Shown piece after piece: positions 26,412 to 36,015 of a stretch of 64,000 nucleotides of DNA. The stretch spans positions 2,542,001 to 2,606,000 of the forward strand of contig OZ244066.1 in NCBI GenBank assembly GCA_965215545.1, written 5' to 3'. The DNA is from MPNP01 sp965215545 (GTDB lineage: Bacteria; Pseudomonadota; Alphaproteobacteria; Rhodobacterales; Rhodobacteraceae). The notes under the pieces were generated by a model. It was not told the DNA's origin and ran no database searches. It saw only the letters and a list, made by a program, of their open reading frames with translations. The position numbers were made by a program, and so were the translations under genes. The stretch's first letter is position 1, and each line of letters begins with the position of its first letter.

Positions 26412-26582
26412 TTTCCTGTCTTCCTTTCGCACGGTATCCGGCAAGCGGGGTGCCCTGCAGTCATCCCCATGCCGCCCCTCTGTGGCCTGCTGGCAGGACC
26501 ATGGGGCAGCTGGACAACCTCGGTTTCCCCTCCAACCGCTGACGCCAAGAGGCCATTGAAATGGAAGTGTGTCGGTGCACCG

Positions 26583-26657
26583 TTCCCTCCGCCGGCATTG
26601 TCCGGTTCAGGTTCGATGGGTTCGCACAAGATCATCTCAGCCCACAAGGGCACCCCA
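26583..26657 (-). promoter_or_regulatory. TPP riboswitch (THI element) controlling thiYZX
   Basis: Read on the minus strand, the region holds the conserved TPP blocks in order: GGGGTGCCC, GGCTGAGA, AACCC, GAACCTGAACCGG and AATGCCGGCGGAGGGA. These form the known P1-P5 architecture with the CUGAGA pyrimidine-binding loop and the GCGGAGGGA pyrophosphate side. It starts 88 bases beyond the potA stop and lies about 170 bases before thiY. Binding of thiamine pyrophosphate should turn thiYZX off. A CCCCATG/CATGGGG hairpin near 26464-26506 may be part of the expression platform. Confidence 0.93.
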
Positions 26658-26744
26658 ACGGTTGGCTCCAGCATAGACAACACGATGCCGCCTGTCAAAT
26701 TCCGCCCGCCGGCAAGACCATCGTAACGGTGTGCGGGGTGGGGA

Positions 26745-27833
26745 TCAGTTGAGGAGGAGAATGGAGTCGGGATTCCAACCGATCCGGACTGCTTCACCGG
26801 GAGCCAGGGTGCGCCGACCGGCGGTGTTGCGCATGACGACCTGGACGGTGAGGTCGCTGGCGGCCAACCGGGCCCCGTAGCAGGTCATGTCACCCGAATA
26901 CTGGACATCGACGATGGTGCCGGGGCACGACCGTTCAGCGGCCGACGGATCAATCTCGAGGATGGTCAGCATTTCGGGTCGAATGCCAACGACGGGTGAG
27001 TCGCCGGGGCCGGTCGGAGCCAGGGATGCAGGAATCGTGGCCCGTCCCAGCCCTTCGATGTCGAGGGTGATGGCATTGGTGGTCCGGGCGATGCTGTCGA
27101 CAGCCAGAAAGTTCATCGCGCCGATGAAGGCAGCGACAGGGCGGGATCGGGGCCGCTGGTAGAGGTCATGCGGGGTGGCCAGTTGGGCGATGCGGCCGTC
27201 GAACATGACAGCAATGCGGTCAGAAAGGATCAGGGCCTCCTCCTGATCATGGGTGACGAGGACAAAGGTGATGCCGACAGCCCGCTGAAGGGAGCGGAGC
27301 TCCGTCTGCATCTGTTCGCGGAGTTTCCGATCGAGGGCTGACATGGGTTCATCGAGTAGAAGGACCTTGGGTTGCAGCACAAGGGCCCGGGCCAGGGCCA
27401 CCCGTTGCCGCTGGCCTCCCGAGAGAGCGGCGGGTGGGCGCTGCCCCAGACCGGCAAGACCAACCATGACGAGAGCCTCCTCGGTTCGTCGGGCCACCTG
27501 GTCGGGTGTGACCCGATGGGCCTTGAGCCCGTAGGCGATGTTGTCGGCAACGCTCATATGGGGGAAGACGGCATAGTTCTGGAAGACCATGTTGGTCGGC
27601 CGACGATTGGCCGGTACACCGGCCATGTCGGCCCCATCGATCATGACCGTGCCGCCATCGGGGATCTCAAAGCCGGCCAGAAGGCGCAGGAGCGTTGTCT
27701 TGCCACAGCCGGACGGGCCCACCAGCGTGAAGAACTCTCCCGCCTCGATGGTCAGTGAGATGGCATGCAGGGCCACAACGGCGCCATAGGATTTCTGAAC
27801 CTGATCGAGTTCGATGATGGGCATGGTTGTCAC
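26745..27833 (-). CDS. potA: polyamine-type ABC transporter ATPase
   Basis: A 362-residue ATPase with Walker A GPSGCGKTT, Q-loop NMVFQNYAVFPHM, signature LSGGQRQRVALARA, Walker B LLLDEPMSALDRKL and switch His in LVTHDQEEAL. A C-terminal TOBE-type domain (about 275-362) follows, as in PotA/PotG. Start is GTG 27833, overlapping the potC stop (GTGA), or ATG 27824. It is the last gene of a four-gene operon whose layout is that of spermidine/putrescine importers. Confidence 0.85.
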   Translation of the reverse strand: MTTMPIIELDQVQKSYGAVVALHAISLTIEAGEFFTLVGPSGCGKTTLLRLLAGFEIPDGGTVMIDGADMAGVPANRRPTNMVFQNYAVFPHMSVADNIAYGLKAHRVTPDQVARRTEEALVMVGLAGLGQRPPAALSGGQRQRVALARALVLQPKVLLLDEPMSALDRKLREQMQTELRSLQRAVGITFVLVTHDQEEALILSDRIAVMFDGRIAQLATPHDLYQRPRSRPVAAFIGAMNFLAVDSIARTTNAITLDIEGLGRATIPASLAPTGPGDSPVVGIRPEMLTILEIDPSAAERSCPGTIVDVQYSGDMTCYGARLAASDLTVQVVMRNTAGRRTLAPGEAVRIGWNPDSILLLN

Positions 27834-28645
27834 AGCAGGGGCCCTGTCTCGGTCAGTCCCAACCGGGCCTGGCCCCGGCGACGGAAGAATTCGGCCGTCG
27901 TGAGCAGGGCCAGGGAGATCAGGATCAGGATGGTGCCGAGGGCCAGGATATTGGGTATCCGCTGGGGAAACCGCAGCTGGCCCCAGATGTACACCGGCAG
28001 GGTGGTCTCGGTGCCTGAGAGAAAGAAGGCAATGATGAATTCATCAAGGGAAATGGTGAAGGAGATCAGGAGGCTGGCAATCACGCCAGGCAGGACCATG
28101 GGCATGAGGATGCAGCGGAATGTTGTCCATCGTGAATGACCAAGATCAATGGAGGCCTCCTCATAGGAACGATCAAGGCCCTGGAAGGCGGTGCGCAGGA
28201 TGGCCACCGCAAAGGGCGTACAGAGCAGTGTATGACCGAGAATGATGCTGAGCAGGGAGAGCGAGAACCCGAGCTGGAGAATGACGACGAGAAACGCGGC
28301 TCCGATGATGATTTCGGGCAGGACCATGGGCAGCATGATCAGGCCCAACACGCCCTGCATGAAGGGAAACCGGTATCGGGTGGTTGCGCGGGCGGTCAGG
28401 ATTCCGAGACTGGTGGCCAGGATGGAGGACGACAGGGCGACAATCAGGCTGTTGATGGTTGCATCATGCAGCGTGGCGGCCTCGAGCAGGTCGGCAAACC
28501 ACGTGACCGTGAAGCCCTTGAGCGGGAAGGCGACAATAGTGCTGTCGTTGAAGGCAAAGAGCGGCAGGAGGAGGGTGGGGGCATAGAGAAAGACCAGGAA
28601 CAGGCCGATATAGACCAGGAGTGCGGGTGGCGACCTCCGGTTCAT
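27830..28645 (-). CDS. potC: polyamine-type ABC transporter permease PotC
   Basis: A 271-residue permease with about six membrane helices and the coupling motif EASIDLGHSRWTTFRCILMP (about 180-199). The N-terminus LLVYIGLFLVFLYAPTLLLPLFAFNDS is typical of PotC/PotI. It forms the channel with PotB; both ends overlap neighbouring genes by four bases, so the operon is tightly coupled. The substrate is inferred to be a polyamine from gene set and order. Confidence 0.85.
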   Translation of the reverse strand: MNRRSPPALLVYIGLFLVFLYAPTLLLPLFAFNDSTIVAFPLKGFTVTWFADLLEAATLHDATINSLIVALSSSILATSLGILTARATTRYRFPFMQGVLGLIMLPMVLPEIIIGAAFLVVILQLGFSLSLLSIILGHTLLCTPFAVAILRTAFQGLDRSYEEASIDLGHSRWTTFRCILMPMVLPGVIASLLISFTISLDEFIIAFFLSGTETTLPVYIWGQLRFPQRIPNILALGTILILISLALLTTAEFFRRRGQARLGLTETGPLL

Positions 28646-29520
28646 GACGGCATCCTGAGGTATTTTCTGGTTGCCCAGACAAACACCAGGGCCAGGGCTC
28701 CAACCAGTGCCATGGCGGTGAGGGCCAGGGCGGCCCCGAGCGGCTCATTGTTGGCTTTCTTGAACTGGACTTCGATCATGTTGGCGATCATCAGACCGTT
28801 GGGGCCTCCGACGAGGTTGGGTGTGATGTAGTCACCGACGGTTGGAATGAAGACGATCAGGCCGGCGGCCACGACGCCCGGCATCGCCAGCGGCAGGGTA
28901 ATGCGGAAAAACCGGCGGACGGGCCCGTCGCCGAGATCCTCGGCAGCCTCGAGGAGCGAGCGGTCAATCTTTTCAAGGGCGACGTAGATCGGCAGGACAG
29001 CAAAGGGAATCCAGGCATGGCAGAGCGTCATCACGACAGCGGCCTGATTGTAGAGGATGAAGCGCAGGGGAGCCTCGATCAGACCCAGTGCCGTGAGCGA
29101 GCCATTGATGACACCATTGTAGCCAAGGATGACCTTCCAGAGAAAAATCCGGACCAGATAGCTGGTCCAGAACGGGATGGTGATGAGAAACAGCCAGAGG
29201 GATTTGCGGCGGGCGGGGATATGAAAGGAGAGAAAATAGGCCACGGGAAAGGCCAGCAGGACCGTGATGCTGCCCACCAGCAGGGCAACCCTGAGCGAGC
29301 GGAGCATCAGCACCTGATAGACCCGCTCAGTCCAGGCTGCCTGGTAATTGACGAGGCTCAGATCCCGCTGCAGTTCAAGATAGTCCTGGGTCCAGAAACT
29401 CAGCAGGAGCACGGCCGCAACCGGGGCCGCCAGCAGGATCGCTGCATACAGAAAGGGCGGGCCGATCAGGATGAGACCGGGATTGAGCCGACCGACCCAA
29501 TGTCTGGCAAGCACAATCAT
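28642..29520 (-). CDS. potB: polyamine-type ABC transporter permease PotB
   Basis: A 292-residue PotB/PotH-type permease. It has a first membrane helix near 15-40, a periplasmic loop (WTQDYLELQRDLSLVNYQ), five more helices and the coupling motif EAAEDLGDGPVRRFFRITLP near 190-210. It pairs with PotC. It follows the binding protein gene by 116 bases and overlaps potC by four. Confidence 0.85.
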   Translation of the reverse strand: MIVLARHWVGRLNPGLILIGPPFLYAAILLAAPVAAVLLLSFWTQDYLELQRDLSLVNYQAAWTERVYQVLMLRSLRVALLVGSITVLLAFPVAYFLSFHIPARRKSLWLFLITIPFWTSYLVRIFLWKVILGYNGVINGSLTALGLIEAPLRFILYNQAAVVMTLCHAWIPFAVLPIYVALEKIDRSLLEAAEDLGDGPVRRFFRITLPLAMPGVVAAGLIVFIPTVGDYITPNLVGGPNGLMIANMIEVQFKKANNEPLGAALALTAMALVGALALVFVWATRKYLRMPS

Positions 29521-29636
29521 GTCACGACCATCTGCCCGGTGCCCTGGGTCCCGTGCCGGTAGCAGTCAGCATGCCCCTGTGACAACCCCAGGCACTCCCG
29601 GAGTGCACCCGGGCGCTGCGGGTTGCGCAGTGGCGA

Positions 29637-30686
29637 TCAGAATCCGGTCTTGATGAGCTCGAATTCCCTGATCATTTGCTCCCGGAGCGCGTTGTCCATG
29701 GGTGACTGGAAGAGGATCGGGACGGACACCGGTCCCAGACCGACGGCATCAAGGACCTCGGGTCCCAGGGCGTCGATTGCGGCCTGGTTGCCATGACCGT
29801 AGCCCCAGGCATCGACAATGTATGCTGCAGACCGGGGGTCCATCCAGGCATTGAAGAAATCGTACACCAGGGCCTCGTCATTGGGCCCGTTGGCCAGATC
29901 GACATAACCACAGAACCAGGTTGATGACCCCTCGACCGGCGAACGGTTGTAGCCGACATCAAAGCCCTCGGCCTGCATTGTCGTCGGTGTTTCGTTCCAG
30001 GCCCAGGCCAGTCCGACCTCACCGCTGGCAAGCAGTTGGGAGAGTTCAGCACCATCACGCCAGTAGGTGCGCACATTCCTGTGCGCCTCGCGCAGCCAGG
30101 CCGAGGCCTTTTCAAAGTCCTCCTGCGTGGCGGTTGTCCAGTCATCAATGCCGGTGGCCAGGAAGCCAAGGGCGTAGATGTCGTCGACATTGTCGGGCAG
30201 GGAGACCTGCTGGGCATAGGCGGGATCAAGAAAGACCTGCAGGGTCGCGACAGCGGACTCGGGAACCCTGTCGGGCATGTAGGCGATGGCCGTCGTGCCC
30301 CAGTCAGCCGGCAACATGTAGTAGTTGCCTCCGAATTTGAAGGCATCCTTCATGCTGGCGTTGACCTCGTCCCAGCGTTCGATGCGGTCGGTCTGCAGCG
30401 GATCCAGGAGCCCGGCCTCATACCACTTCGAGATGGACTGTGAACAGGGGTGGGCGACATCGGCCCCGAAACCCGCCTGCAACTTCTTGAAGGCTTCCTC
30501 CTCCTCACCGAAGAAGGAGTATGTCGGTGCGGTGCCATGCTGTTCCAGATACCCCTGGAAGAATCCCTCATCCTCAAAACCCGACCAATCGAGAACCACC
30601 AGGTCATCACCGACCGCCAGGGCACTGGCGCCAGTGAAGAGGATGGTGGCGACCCCGACCAGGCCATTCCGCATCAAGTCTTGCAT
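29637..30686 (-). CDS. potD: periplasmic polyamine-type solute-binding protein
   Basis: A 349-residue exported binding protein of the PotD/PotF group. The signal peptide is MRNGLVGVATILFTGASALA. The mature start DDLVVLDWSGFED fits the family strand that follows the signal, and acidic and aromatic residues that would contact amines are abundant (for example YMLPADWGTTA, GLAWAWNET). ATG 30686 has GGGAGGA at proper spacing; ATG 30692 is too close. Encoded first in the potDBCA operon. Polyamine specificity is likely but other organic amines are possible. Confidence 0.82.
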   Translation of the reverse strand: MQDLMRNGLVGVATILFTGASALAVGDDLVVLDWSGFEDEGFFQGYLEQHGTAPTYSFFGEEEEAFKKLQAGFGADVAHPCSQSISKWYEAGLLDPLQTDRIERWDEVNASMKDAFKFGGNYYMLPADWGTTAIAYMPDRVPESAVATLQVFLDPAYAQQVSLPDNVDDIYALGFLATGIDDWTTATQEDFEKASAWLREAHRNVRTYWRDGAELSQLLASGEVGLAWAWNETPTTMQAEGFDVGYNRSPVEGSSTWFCGYVDLANGPNDEALVYDFFNAWMDPRSAAYIVDAWGYGHGNQAAIDALGPEVLDAVGLGPVSVPILFQSPMDNALREQMIREFELIKTGF

Positions 30687-31359
30687 TCTCATTCCTCCCG
30701 CACCAACACTATGGGCATCCCGTGATAGACCAAGCCTTTCGGGCTTGTCAACGAAACACCCGCCGAGGGGTATAGCCCAGATCGGTCGGTGGCTGCGATT
30801 CGCTTCTGCTGCGCTTGCCCTGCCGCGCCGTCAGACGCTACGACCAGCACCCCGACCGGGATGGCGCGGTTCCCGTTTTCACGTGCCAGCTGCTGACGGG
30901 GGTTGGCAGTTCCCGGAGTTTACGAAGTTCGGCTTCCAGATTGCTTGGAGTGGTATTCACGATCAACGACCTGTTTGGTTTGTCAGCGGCATACCCATAC
31001 ATAGGCGATCACATACCTGACGACAAAATTCCTGATTTATCCTACCGAACTCCCGTGCCGCTCTGAGGTGCAACGGTCGATGTCGTCCAGATCAAGGTGC
31101 GCCGGTCCATGGCAGCCGTGCGGTGCGCCACCAAATGCCGACAGGCACGCTGCGGCCGGGATAACCGGGATCATGAGGATCGGCACCATGCCCCTCCGGT
31201 TCGGTCGGCGCATTGTCTGAAGGACCGTGTCCCGCTCAATGCCATATGTCCGGCCATCGGAAGGGCTGATGTGGTTGCCGGTCCGGGGGATTTCGCCTAT
31301 CGGCAGGCATCGGGAACCGTGATGGGTTGTGCGGGCAACGGCAGCAAAGGAGTGGAACA
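30687..31359. other. 673-bp intergenic region, no recognised gene
   Basis: It contains the potD leader with a small perfect hairpin (CAAGCC/GGCTTG around a five-base loop, 30731-30747). Toward 31348 it contains the AGGAG ribosome site for the TerB/DnaJ gene. Open frames present here have no family resemblance. Confidence 0.4.
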
Positions 31360-32139
31360 ACGGCGATCTGGGGCAAATTGCTGGGTGGCACCATCGGACT
31401 GGCGATCGGTGGCCCGATCGGTCTGGTGCTTGGTGCCGTTGCGGGCCACGGGATCGACCAGGCCCGCCAGACCCGGGGCAGGGCGGGCCGGCGCGGACAT
31501 TTTGATGCGGGTCAGCACAGCAAGGAGGAGATCCTCCATGCATCCTGGGTGGTGACGTTCTTCGTTCTCGCTGCCAAACTCAGCAAGATCGACGGGCATG
31601 TGGCCCGTGACGAGATCGCCACGATCAAACGGGTCTTCAACCTGCCCAAATCCGCTGACCAGATGATGGGAGCCCTGTTCCGGCAGGCCACGGCCGATAC
31701 GACCGACTACGAATCCTATGCAACCCAGATTGCCGGCATCTTTCGGGCCCGGACGGAGGTTCTGGAGCAGTTGCTTGGTGCCCTGGTGCTGATTGCCACC
31801 TGTGATGGGCACTATCATCCGAACGAGCGTCGCTTCCTGGCCGGGGTCGCCCGGTGCTTTGGCCTCGATGCGGCCGCGTTGCGCCGCATCGAGGCAGGAT
31901 TTGCCGCGGCATCCGCGGCGCCGGCAGTGGACAGTGATCCCTATGCTGTCCTCGGCGTGTCTGCCGATGCATCCGACAGCGAGATCCGGGCCGCCTTTCG
32001 CAGGATCATCAGGGAGTCGCATCCGGATGTGGCCGTTGCCAGGGGGATGCCCGAGGAGTTCATCGAGGTCTGCAACCGCAAGATGGCCAATGCCAACGCA
32101 GCCTATGATGCGATCAAGGCCATGCGCGGCATGAAATGA
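31360..32139 (+). CDS. djlA: TerB-like and J-domain membrane co-chaperone (DjlA type)
   Basis: A 259-residue protein with three parts: an N-terminal Gly-rich membrane segment (LLGGTIGLAIGGPIGLVLGAVAGH), a helical TerB/DjlA central domain (about 50-175), and a C-terminal J domain (about 195-259) with DPYAVLGV and the HPD tripeptide in ESHPDVAVA. J domains stimulate DnaK ATPase; DjlA anchors this at the inner membrane. No ATG exists at the expected N-terminus. AGGAG (31348-31352) sits seven bases before ACG 31360, where homologues begin with AIWGK-like sequence, so an ACG start, or TTG 31327, must be used. Confidence 0.85.
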   Translation, partial: TAIWGKLLGGTIGLAIGGPIGLVLGAVAGHGIDQARQTRGRAGRRGHFDAGQHSKEEILHASWVVTFFVLAAKLSKIDGHVARDEIATIKRVFNLPKSADQMMGALFRQATADTTDYESYATQIAGIFRARTEVLEQLLGALVLIATCDGHYHPNERRFLAGVARCFGLDAAALRRIEAGFAAASAAPAVDSDPYAVLGVSADASDSEIRAAFRRIIRESHPDVAVARGMPEEFIEVCNRKMANANAAYDAIKAMRGMK

Positions 32140-32245
32140 GTTGGCATGCCGGTCGAGATATCATAATCGCCTCCCGCGCATGAACCGGGGCATTCGGCCC
32201 GGGAGATACGCGGTATGTTGCATGAAGATTGCATGAAGGCAGACC

Positions 32246-32569
32246 ATGGCGAAGATCACCTATATCGAGTATAACGGGACACCGCATGTCATCGATGTCC
32301 CCAACGGACTGACGGTCATGGAGGGGGCCCGGGACAATGGCATCCCGGGTATCGATGCCGACTGTGGTGGTGCCTGCGCCTGCTCGACATGCCATGTCTA
32401 TGTCGATGCCGCCTGGGTGGATCGGCTGCCCGAGATGGAGATCATGGAAGAGGACATGCTGGACTTTGCGTGGGAACGTGACCCGGCCCGGTCCCGCCTG
32501 ACCTGCCAGCTGCAGGTGACCGACGACCTTGATGGTCTCGTTGTCAACATGCCGGAAAAGCAGATCTGA
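32246..32569 (+). CDS. fdx: adrenodoxin-type [2Fe-2S] ferredoxin
   Basis: A 107-residue ferredoxin. Cluster ligands are visible in DADCGGACACSTCHVYV (three Cys with the C-x5-C-x2-C spacing) and RLTCQLQV (fourth Cys). The acidic EMEIMEEDMLDFAWER stretch is the usual partner-binding surface. It passes electrons to P450s, hydroxylases or Fe-S cluster assembly; its neighbours do not tell which. AAGGCAGACC precedes ATG 32246. It is of normal length. Confidence 0.93.
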   Translation: MAKITYIEYNGTPHVIDVPNGLTVMEGARDNGIPGIDADCGGACACSTCHVYVDAAWVDRLPEMEIMEEDMLDFAWERDPARSRLTCQLQVTDDLDGLVVNMPEKQI

Positions 32570-32618
32570 GACCTGCAACGCCCCCAGGTCCTGAAGCATT
32601 GCCGTCGAGTCCGCAAGA

Positions 32619-34067
32619 ATGAGCACGGACCCGGACAGGGCGCCATCCCGGACCGGGAGGAGCAATGTCGGCGAATACACCGTCTCGGAACTCTCCCGCC
32701 TCATCAAGCGCAGTGTCGAGGAGAGATTTTCATACATCCGGGTGCTCGGCGAGATCACCGGGAGCAAGCAGGCCCCCTCAGGACACATCTATTTCTCTCT
32801 CAGGGAGGGCGGCGACACGCTGAATGCCATCATGTGGGCCACGACCGCCCGCAAGAATCCCGCCATGGCCCGGGTGGTCCTGCAGGAAGGAGGCCAGGTC
32901 TGCCTGACCGGCAAGCTGACAACCTATGCCGGCACATCGCGTTACCAGATCATCGTTTCGGATGCCGTTCACACTGGCCAGGGTGCGATTCTGGCGGAGA
33001 TCGAGGCCCTGAAGGCCCGGTTGCGCGCCGAAGGGATCTTTGACCAGCAGCAAGATGCCGAGATCCCCGCCTTGCCGCAGTATCTCGGGGTGGTGACCTC
33101 ACCCACCGGATCGGTCATCCGGGACATTCTTCACCGGGTCGAGGGGCGTTGCCCCCTGCCTGTCACCATCTGGCCAGCGGCGGTCCAGGGCGACAAGTGC
33201 CCAACCGAGATTGTCCGCGGCATCGAGGGATTCAACGCCGCCAGCCAATCTGATCCCGGTGGCCGGCCCGATCTCATCATCGTGGCCCGGGGCGGGGGCT
33301 CATTCGAGGATCTGCTGGGTTTCAATGACGAGCGGGTTGTACGCGCCGCCGCCGCCAGCACCATTCCCCTGATTGCCGCCATCGGTCATGAGACCGACAC
33401 GACCCTGATCGACAGCGCCGCCACGCGCTCGGCACCCACACCGACGGCCGCGGTGGAGATGGCCCTGCCTGTCCTTGCAGACCTGCGGTCACGGGTGCAG
33501 GAATGTCGGGGAACCATCGATCGCAGCTGGCAACGGGACCTCGGATCAGGGCACCAGCGCATCCGGGATCTGGGCAAGGGGATCCCGAAAGCCGAGACCG
33601 TTCTGGCCAGGGAGAACCAGTATCTCGATCTGCTGGCCGATCGTATCCCACGGTCCCTCGGCGTCAGTCAGGACAAGCGTCGTAACCGGTTGGACCTGTT
33701 GCGGCCCCGACTGCATGCGCCCGCATTGCTCAGGCGCATGCAGGAGAGTCTGCAGGTCAGCAGGCGACAGGCGCACCCCGCAAGACTCCGTCGGCATCTT
33801 GCCGCATTGCTGGCTGCCCTTGACCGGACCTGTCGCGATCTTGATGAAACACTGGCCACTGGCATGGCCCGGCGCGCGACCGGACTCGAGAGCAACCGAC
33901 GTCTCCTTGATTCGCTTGGCTATCGCAAAACCCTTGAGCGGGGGTATGCCGTCATCCGGGAGGCGGGCATGATCCGCGACTCCCGCCAGTCTGTGCTGGA
34001 TCCGGGTCAGTTGGAAATCGAGTTCCATGACGGTCGCGTCGCGCTGCGGGACGAATCGCGCGGCTGA
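32619..34067 (+). CDS. xseA: exodeoxyribonuclease VII large subunit
   Basis: A 482-residue protein. An N-terminal OB fold (about 19-115) starts with EYTVSELSRLIKRSVEE and contains GHIYFSLREG. The catalytic domain carries GVVTSPTGSVIRDILHR, ARGGGSFEDLLGFNDE and AAIGHETDTTLID, family hallmarks. A long helical arm (about 310-430) precedes a C-terminal strand region ending in LERGYAVIR. It degrades single-stranded DNA with XseB, whose gene is not in this window. It follows the ferredoxin by 49 bases on the same strand. Confidence 0.93.
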   Translation: MSTDPDRAPSRTGRSNVGEYTVSELSRLIKRSVEERFSYIRVLGEITGSKQAPSGHIYFSLREGGDTLNAIMWATTARKNPAMARVVLQEGGQVCLTGKLTTYAGTSRYQIIVSDAVHTGQGAILAEIEALKARLRAEGIFDQQQDAEIPALPQYLGVVTSPTGSVIRDILHRVEGRCPLPVTIWPAAVQGDKCPTEIVRGIEGFNAASQSDPGGRPDLIIVARGGGSFEDLLGFNDERVVRAAAASTIPLIAAIGHETDTTLIDSAATRSAPTPTAAVEMALPVLADLRSRVQECRGTIDRSWQRDLGSGHQRIRDLGKGIPKAETVLARENQYLDLLADRIPRSLGVSQDKRRNRLDLLRPRLHAPALLRRMQESLQVSRRQAHPARLRRHLAALLAALDRTCRDLDETLATGMARRATGLESNRRLLDSLGYRKTLERGYAVIREAGMIRDSRQSVLDPGQLEIEFHDGRVALRDESRG

Positions 34068-34158
34068 ACGGACCATGATGTCACCCATGATGCCCGCTCC
34101 CGGGTCCGGAGGCTGTTCGATGCACCTTCATGCCCTCTGGGCCCTGCGCGGCTGAATC

Positions 34159-35205
34159 ATGTCACTTCTCGACCGTTTGCAGCAACGTCTCGGCCAATCG
34201 GCGGCTGGACTCAAGTCCGGCCTCGACAGCATTGTGGCCACCGGGGGGCAAGACATGGCCGACACCGAACTGCCCACGCCGCCTGCGGCTGGGGCGACCC
34301 CGTCCGGGGGCCTGCTGGATCGTCTGGCCTCGGGTCTCGGGACGATCGGGGTCCCGCTGCGCCGCCGCCTTGACGGGGCCATGCGCGAGGAGATCGAGGA
34401 TCTGCTGATCATGGCGGATATGGGGGTCGGTCCGGCCGGGGCGCTGGCAGACGGGTTGGCCCGGCGACGGATGGGGCGGGGTGTCACGGCCTCGGAGGTC
34501 CGGCAGATTCTGGCCGATGAGCTGGCCGAACGCCTGGCTCGGGTCGAAAACCCCATCAGCATCGATGACCGGGCCCCGTGCGTGCTGCTCGTGGTGGGCG
34601 TGAACGGCTCGGGCAAGACCACCACCATCGGCAAACTGGCCAATCGATTCCAGAAGGCAGGCCATGCGGTCATGATCGCGGCCGCCGATACATTCCGCGC
34701 GGCCGCCGTCGAGCAGCTCGAGGTCTGGGGGGCACAGCTTGGTGTCCCGGTCGTCACGGGTGCGATGGGGGCCGACCCGGCTTCGGTGGCCTATGCCGGA
34801 CTCAAGGCGGCCCGGGCGGCCGGGATGGATGTCCTTCTGGTCGATACCGCCGGGCGGATGCAGAATCGCAGTGATCTCATGCAGGAACTGGCCAAGATCG
34901 TCCGGGTTCTCGGCAAACAGGAGACCGGGGCGCCGCACCAGACGTTGCTGGTCCTGGATGCGACCACCGGGCAGAATGCCCTGAATCAGGTCGAGATCTT
35001 TCGTGACATGGCCAGGATCAGCGGCCTGATCATGACCAAACTTGATGGCACGGCCCGGGGCGGCATCCTCGTTGCCATCGCTGACCGATTCGAGCTGCCG
35101 ATCCACGCCATCGGGATCGGGGAGGGTGCCGACGACCTGACCGATTTTGTGGCCCGGGATTTTGCCATGGCGCTGGCCGGCATCGAGGATGGGTCCGGCA
35201 ATTGA
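34159..35205 (+). CDS. ftsY: signal recognition particle receptor FtsY
   Basis: The 348-residue SRP GTPase has a short N-terminal variable part (1-60), the helical N domain (about 65-140) and the G domain. G1 is GVNGSGKTTTIGKLA (about 148-162), G2 AADTFRAAAVEQL, G3 DTAGRMQNR, G4 TKLDGTARGG, and the closing GIGEGADDLTDF, all matching FtsY rather than Ffh (no M domain). It docks ribosome-SRP complexes at the membrane for cotranslational insertion. It lies downstream of xseA on the same strand. The compact N-terminus is typical of alphaproteobacteria. Confidence 0.93.
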   Translation: MSLLDRLQQRLGQSAAGLKSGLDSIVATGGQDMADTELPTPPAAGATPSGGLLDRLASGLGTIGVPLRRRLDGAMREEIEDLLIMADMGVGPAGALADGLARRRMGRGVTASEVRQILADELAERLARVENPISIDDRAPCVLLVVGVNGSGKTTTIGKLANRFQKAGHAVMIAAADTFRAAAVEQLEVWGAQLGVPVVTGAMGADPASVAYAGLKAARAAGMDVLLVDTAGRMQNRSDLMQELAKIVRVLGKQETGAPHQTLLVLDATTGQNALNQVEIFRDMARISGLIMTKLDGTARGGILVAIADRFELPIHAIGIGEGADDLTDFVARDFAMALAGIEDGSGN

Positions 35206-35226
35206 CCGCTCGGCCCGACCGCCGAT

Positions 35227-35931
35227 CTACCCCTGCCGCCTGAAGAGAAGCTCCTGGGCTTGCCGATCCGATTGCAGGCCGCCACGTCTGTCTTCGGCCA
35301 CAGCACGACCGGCAATGACAGCAGGGCGGGCACCGACCCGGTCGAGCCAGGCCTGCAGGTTGGGAAAGGATCCGATGTCCTGCTGCTGGCCTTCCCAGAG
35401 GGATGCCCATGGCCAGATGGCCATGTCGGCAATGGAGTAGGGTCCTGCCACATGGTTGCGGTCCGCAAGTTGCCTGTCGAGCACACCATACAGACGTGCA
35501 ACCTCGTTGCGATACCGGTCCTTTGCATAGGGCAGATCCTGGGGCGGTTCGAGAGCCGGGGCGTATTTGAGGAAGTGATGGGCCTGACCGGCCATGGGTC
35601 CCAGACCTCCCATCTGCCACATCAGCCATTTGTCGATCTCGACTCTCTCGCGCTCACTGGTGCCATAGAACCGGCCCGTCTTGCGAGCGAGGTACTGGAG
35701 AATGGCGCCTGACTCGAAGAGACTGATCGGGTCACCATCGGGTCCGTCATGATCGACGATGGCTGGCATGCGGTTGTTGGGTGCGTGTTCGAGAAACCAC
35801 GCCTCGAACTGATCCCCCTTGCCGATATCGACAAGATGCAGGGAGTATGGCAGATTGAATTCGGCCAGGGCGATGGTGATTTTCCAGCCATTGGGCGTTG
35901 GCCAGTAGTAGAGATCAATCGGTTTGGTCAT
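35227..35931 (-). CDS. glutathione S-transferase family protein (YfcG/YghU-like)
   Basis: A 234-residue GST fold: thioredoxin-like domain (1-85) with YYWPTPNGWKITIAL, where Asn takes the place of the classic Tyr/Ser as in YfcG/YghU-type disulfide-bond reductases, and the cis-Pro loop NNRMPAIVDHD followed by FESGAILQYLA. The helical domain contains YSIADMAIWPW. It probably reduces disulfides or peroxides with glutathione. The gene ends 21 bases from the convergent ftsY stop. Substrate unknown. Confidence 0.88.
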   Translation of the reverse strand: MTKPIDLYYWPTPNGWKITIALAEFNLPYSLHLVDIGKGDQFEAWFLEHAPNNRMPAIVDHDGPDGDPISLFESGAILQYLARKTGRFYGTSERERVEIDKWLMWQMGGLGPMAGQAHHFLKYAPALEPPQDLPYAKDRYRNEVARLYGVLDRQLADRNHVAGPYSIADMAIWPWASLWEGQQQDIGSFPNLQAWLDRVGARPAVIAGRAVAEDRRGGLQSDRQAQELLFRRQG

Positions 35932-36015
35932 GGTCCCTCGTCGTGGTCATGGTGATTCCGGTCGACGCTTGATAACTCGACAGGACTCTGCATCCCGTCC
36001 CATAGGAGACTCCGT

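Noticed and set aside
30731..30747. Hairpin in the potD leader as an intrinsic terminator
   Set aside because: The stem is only six pairs and no T tract follows on either strand.
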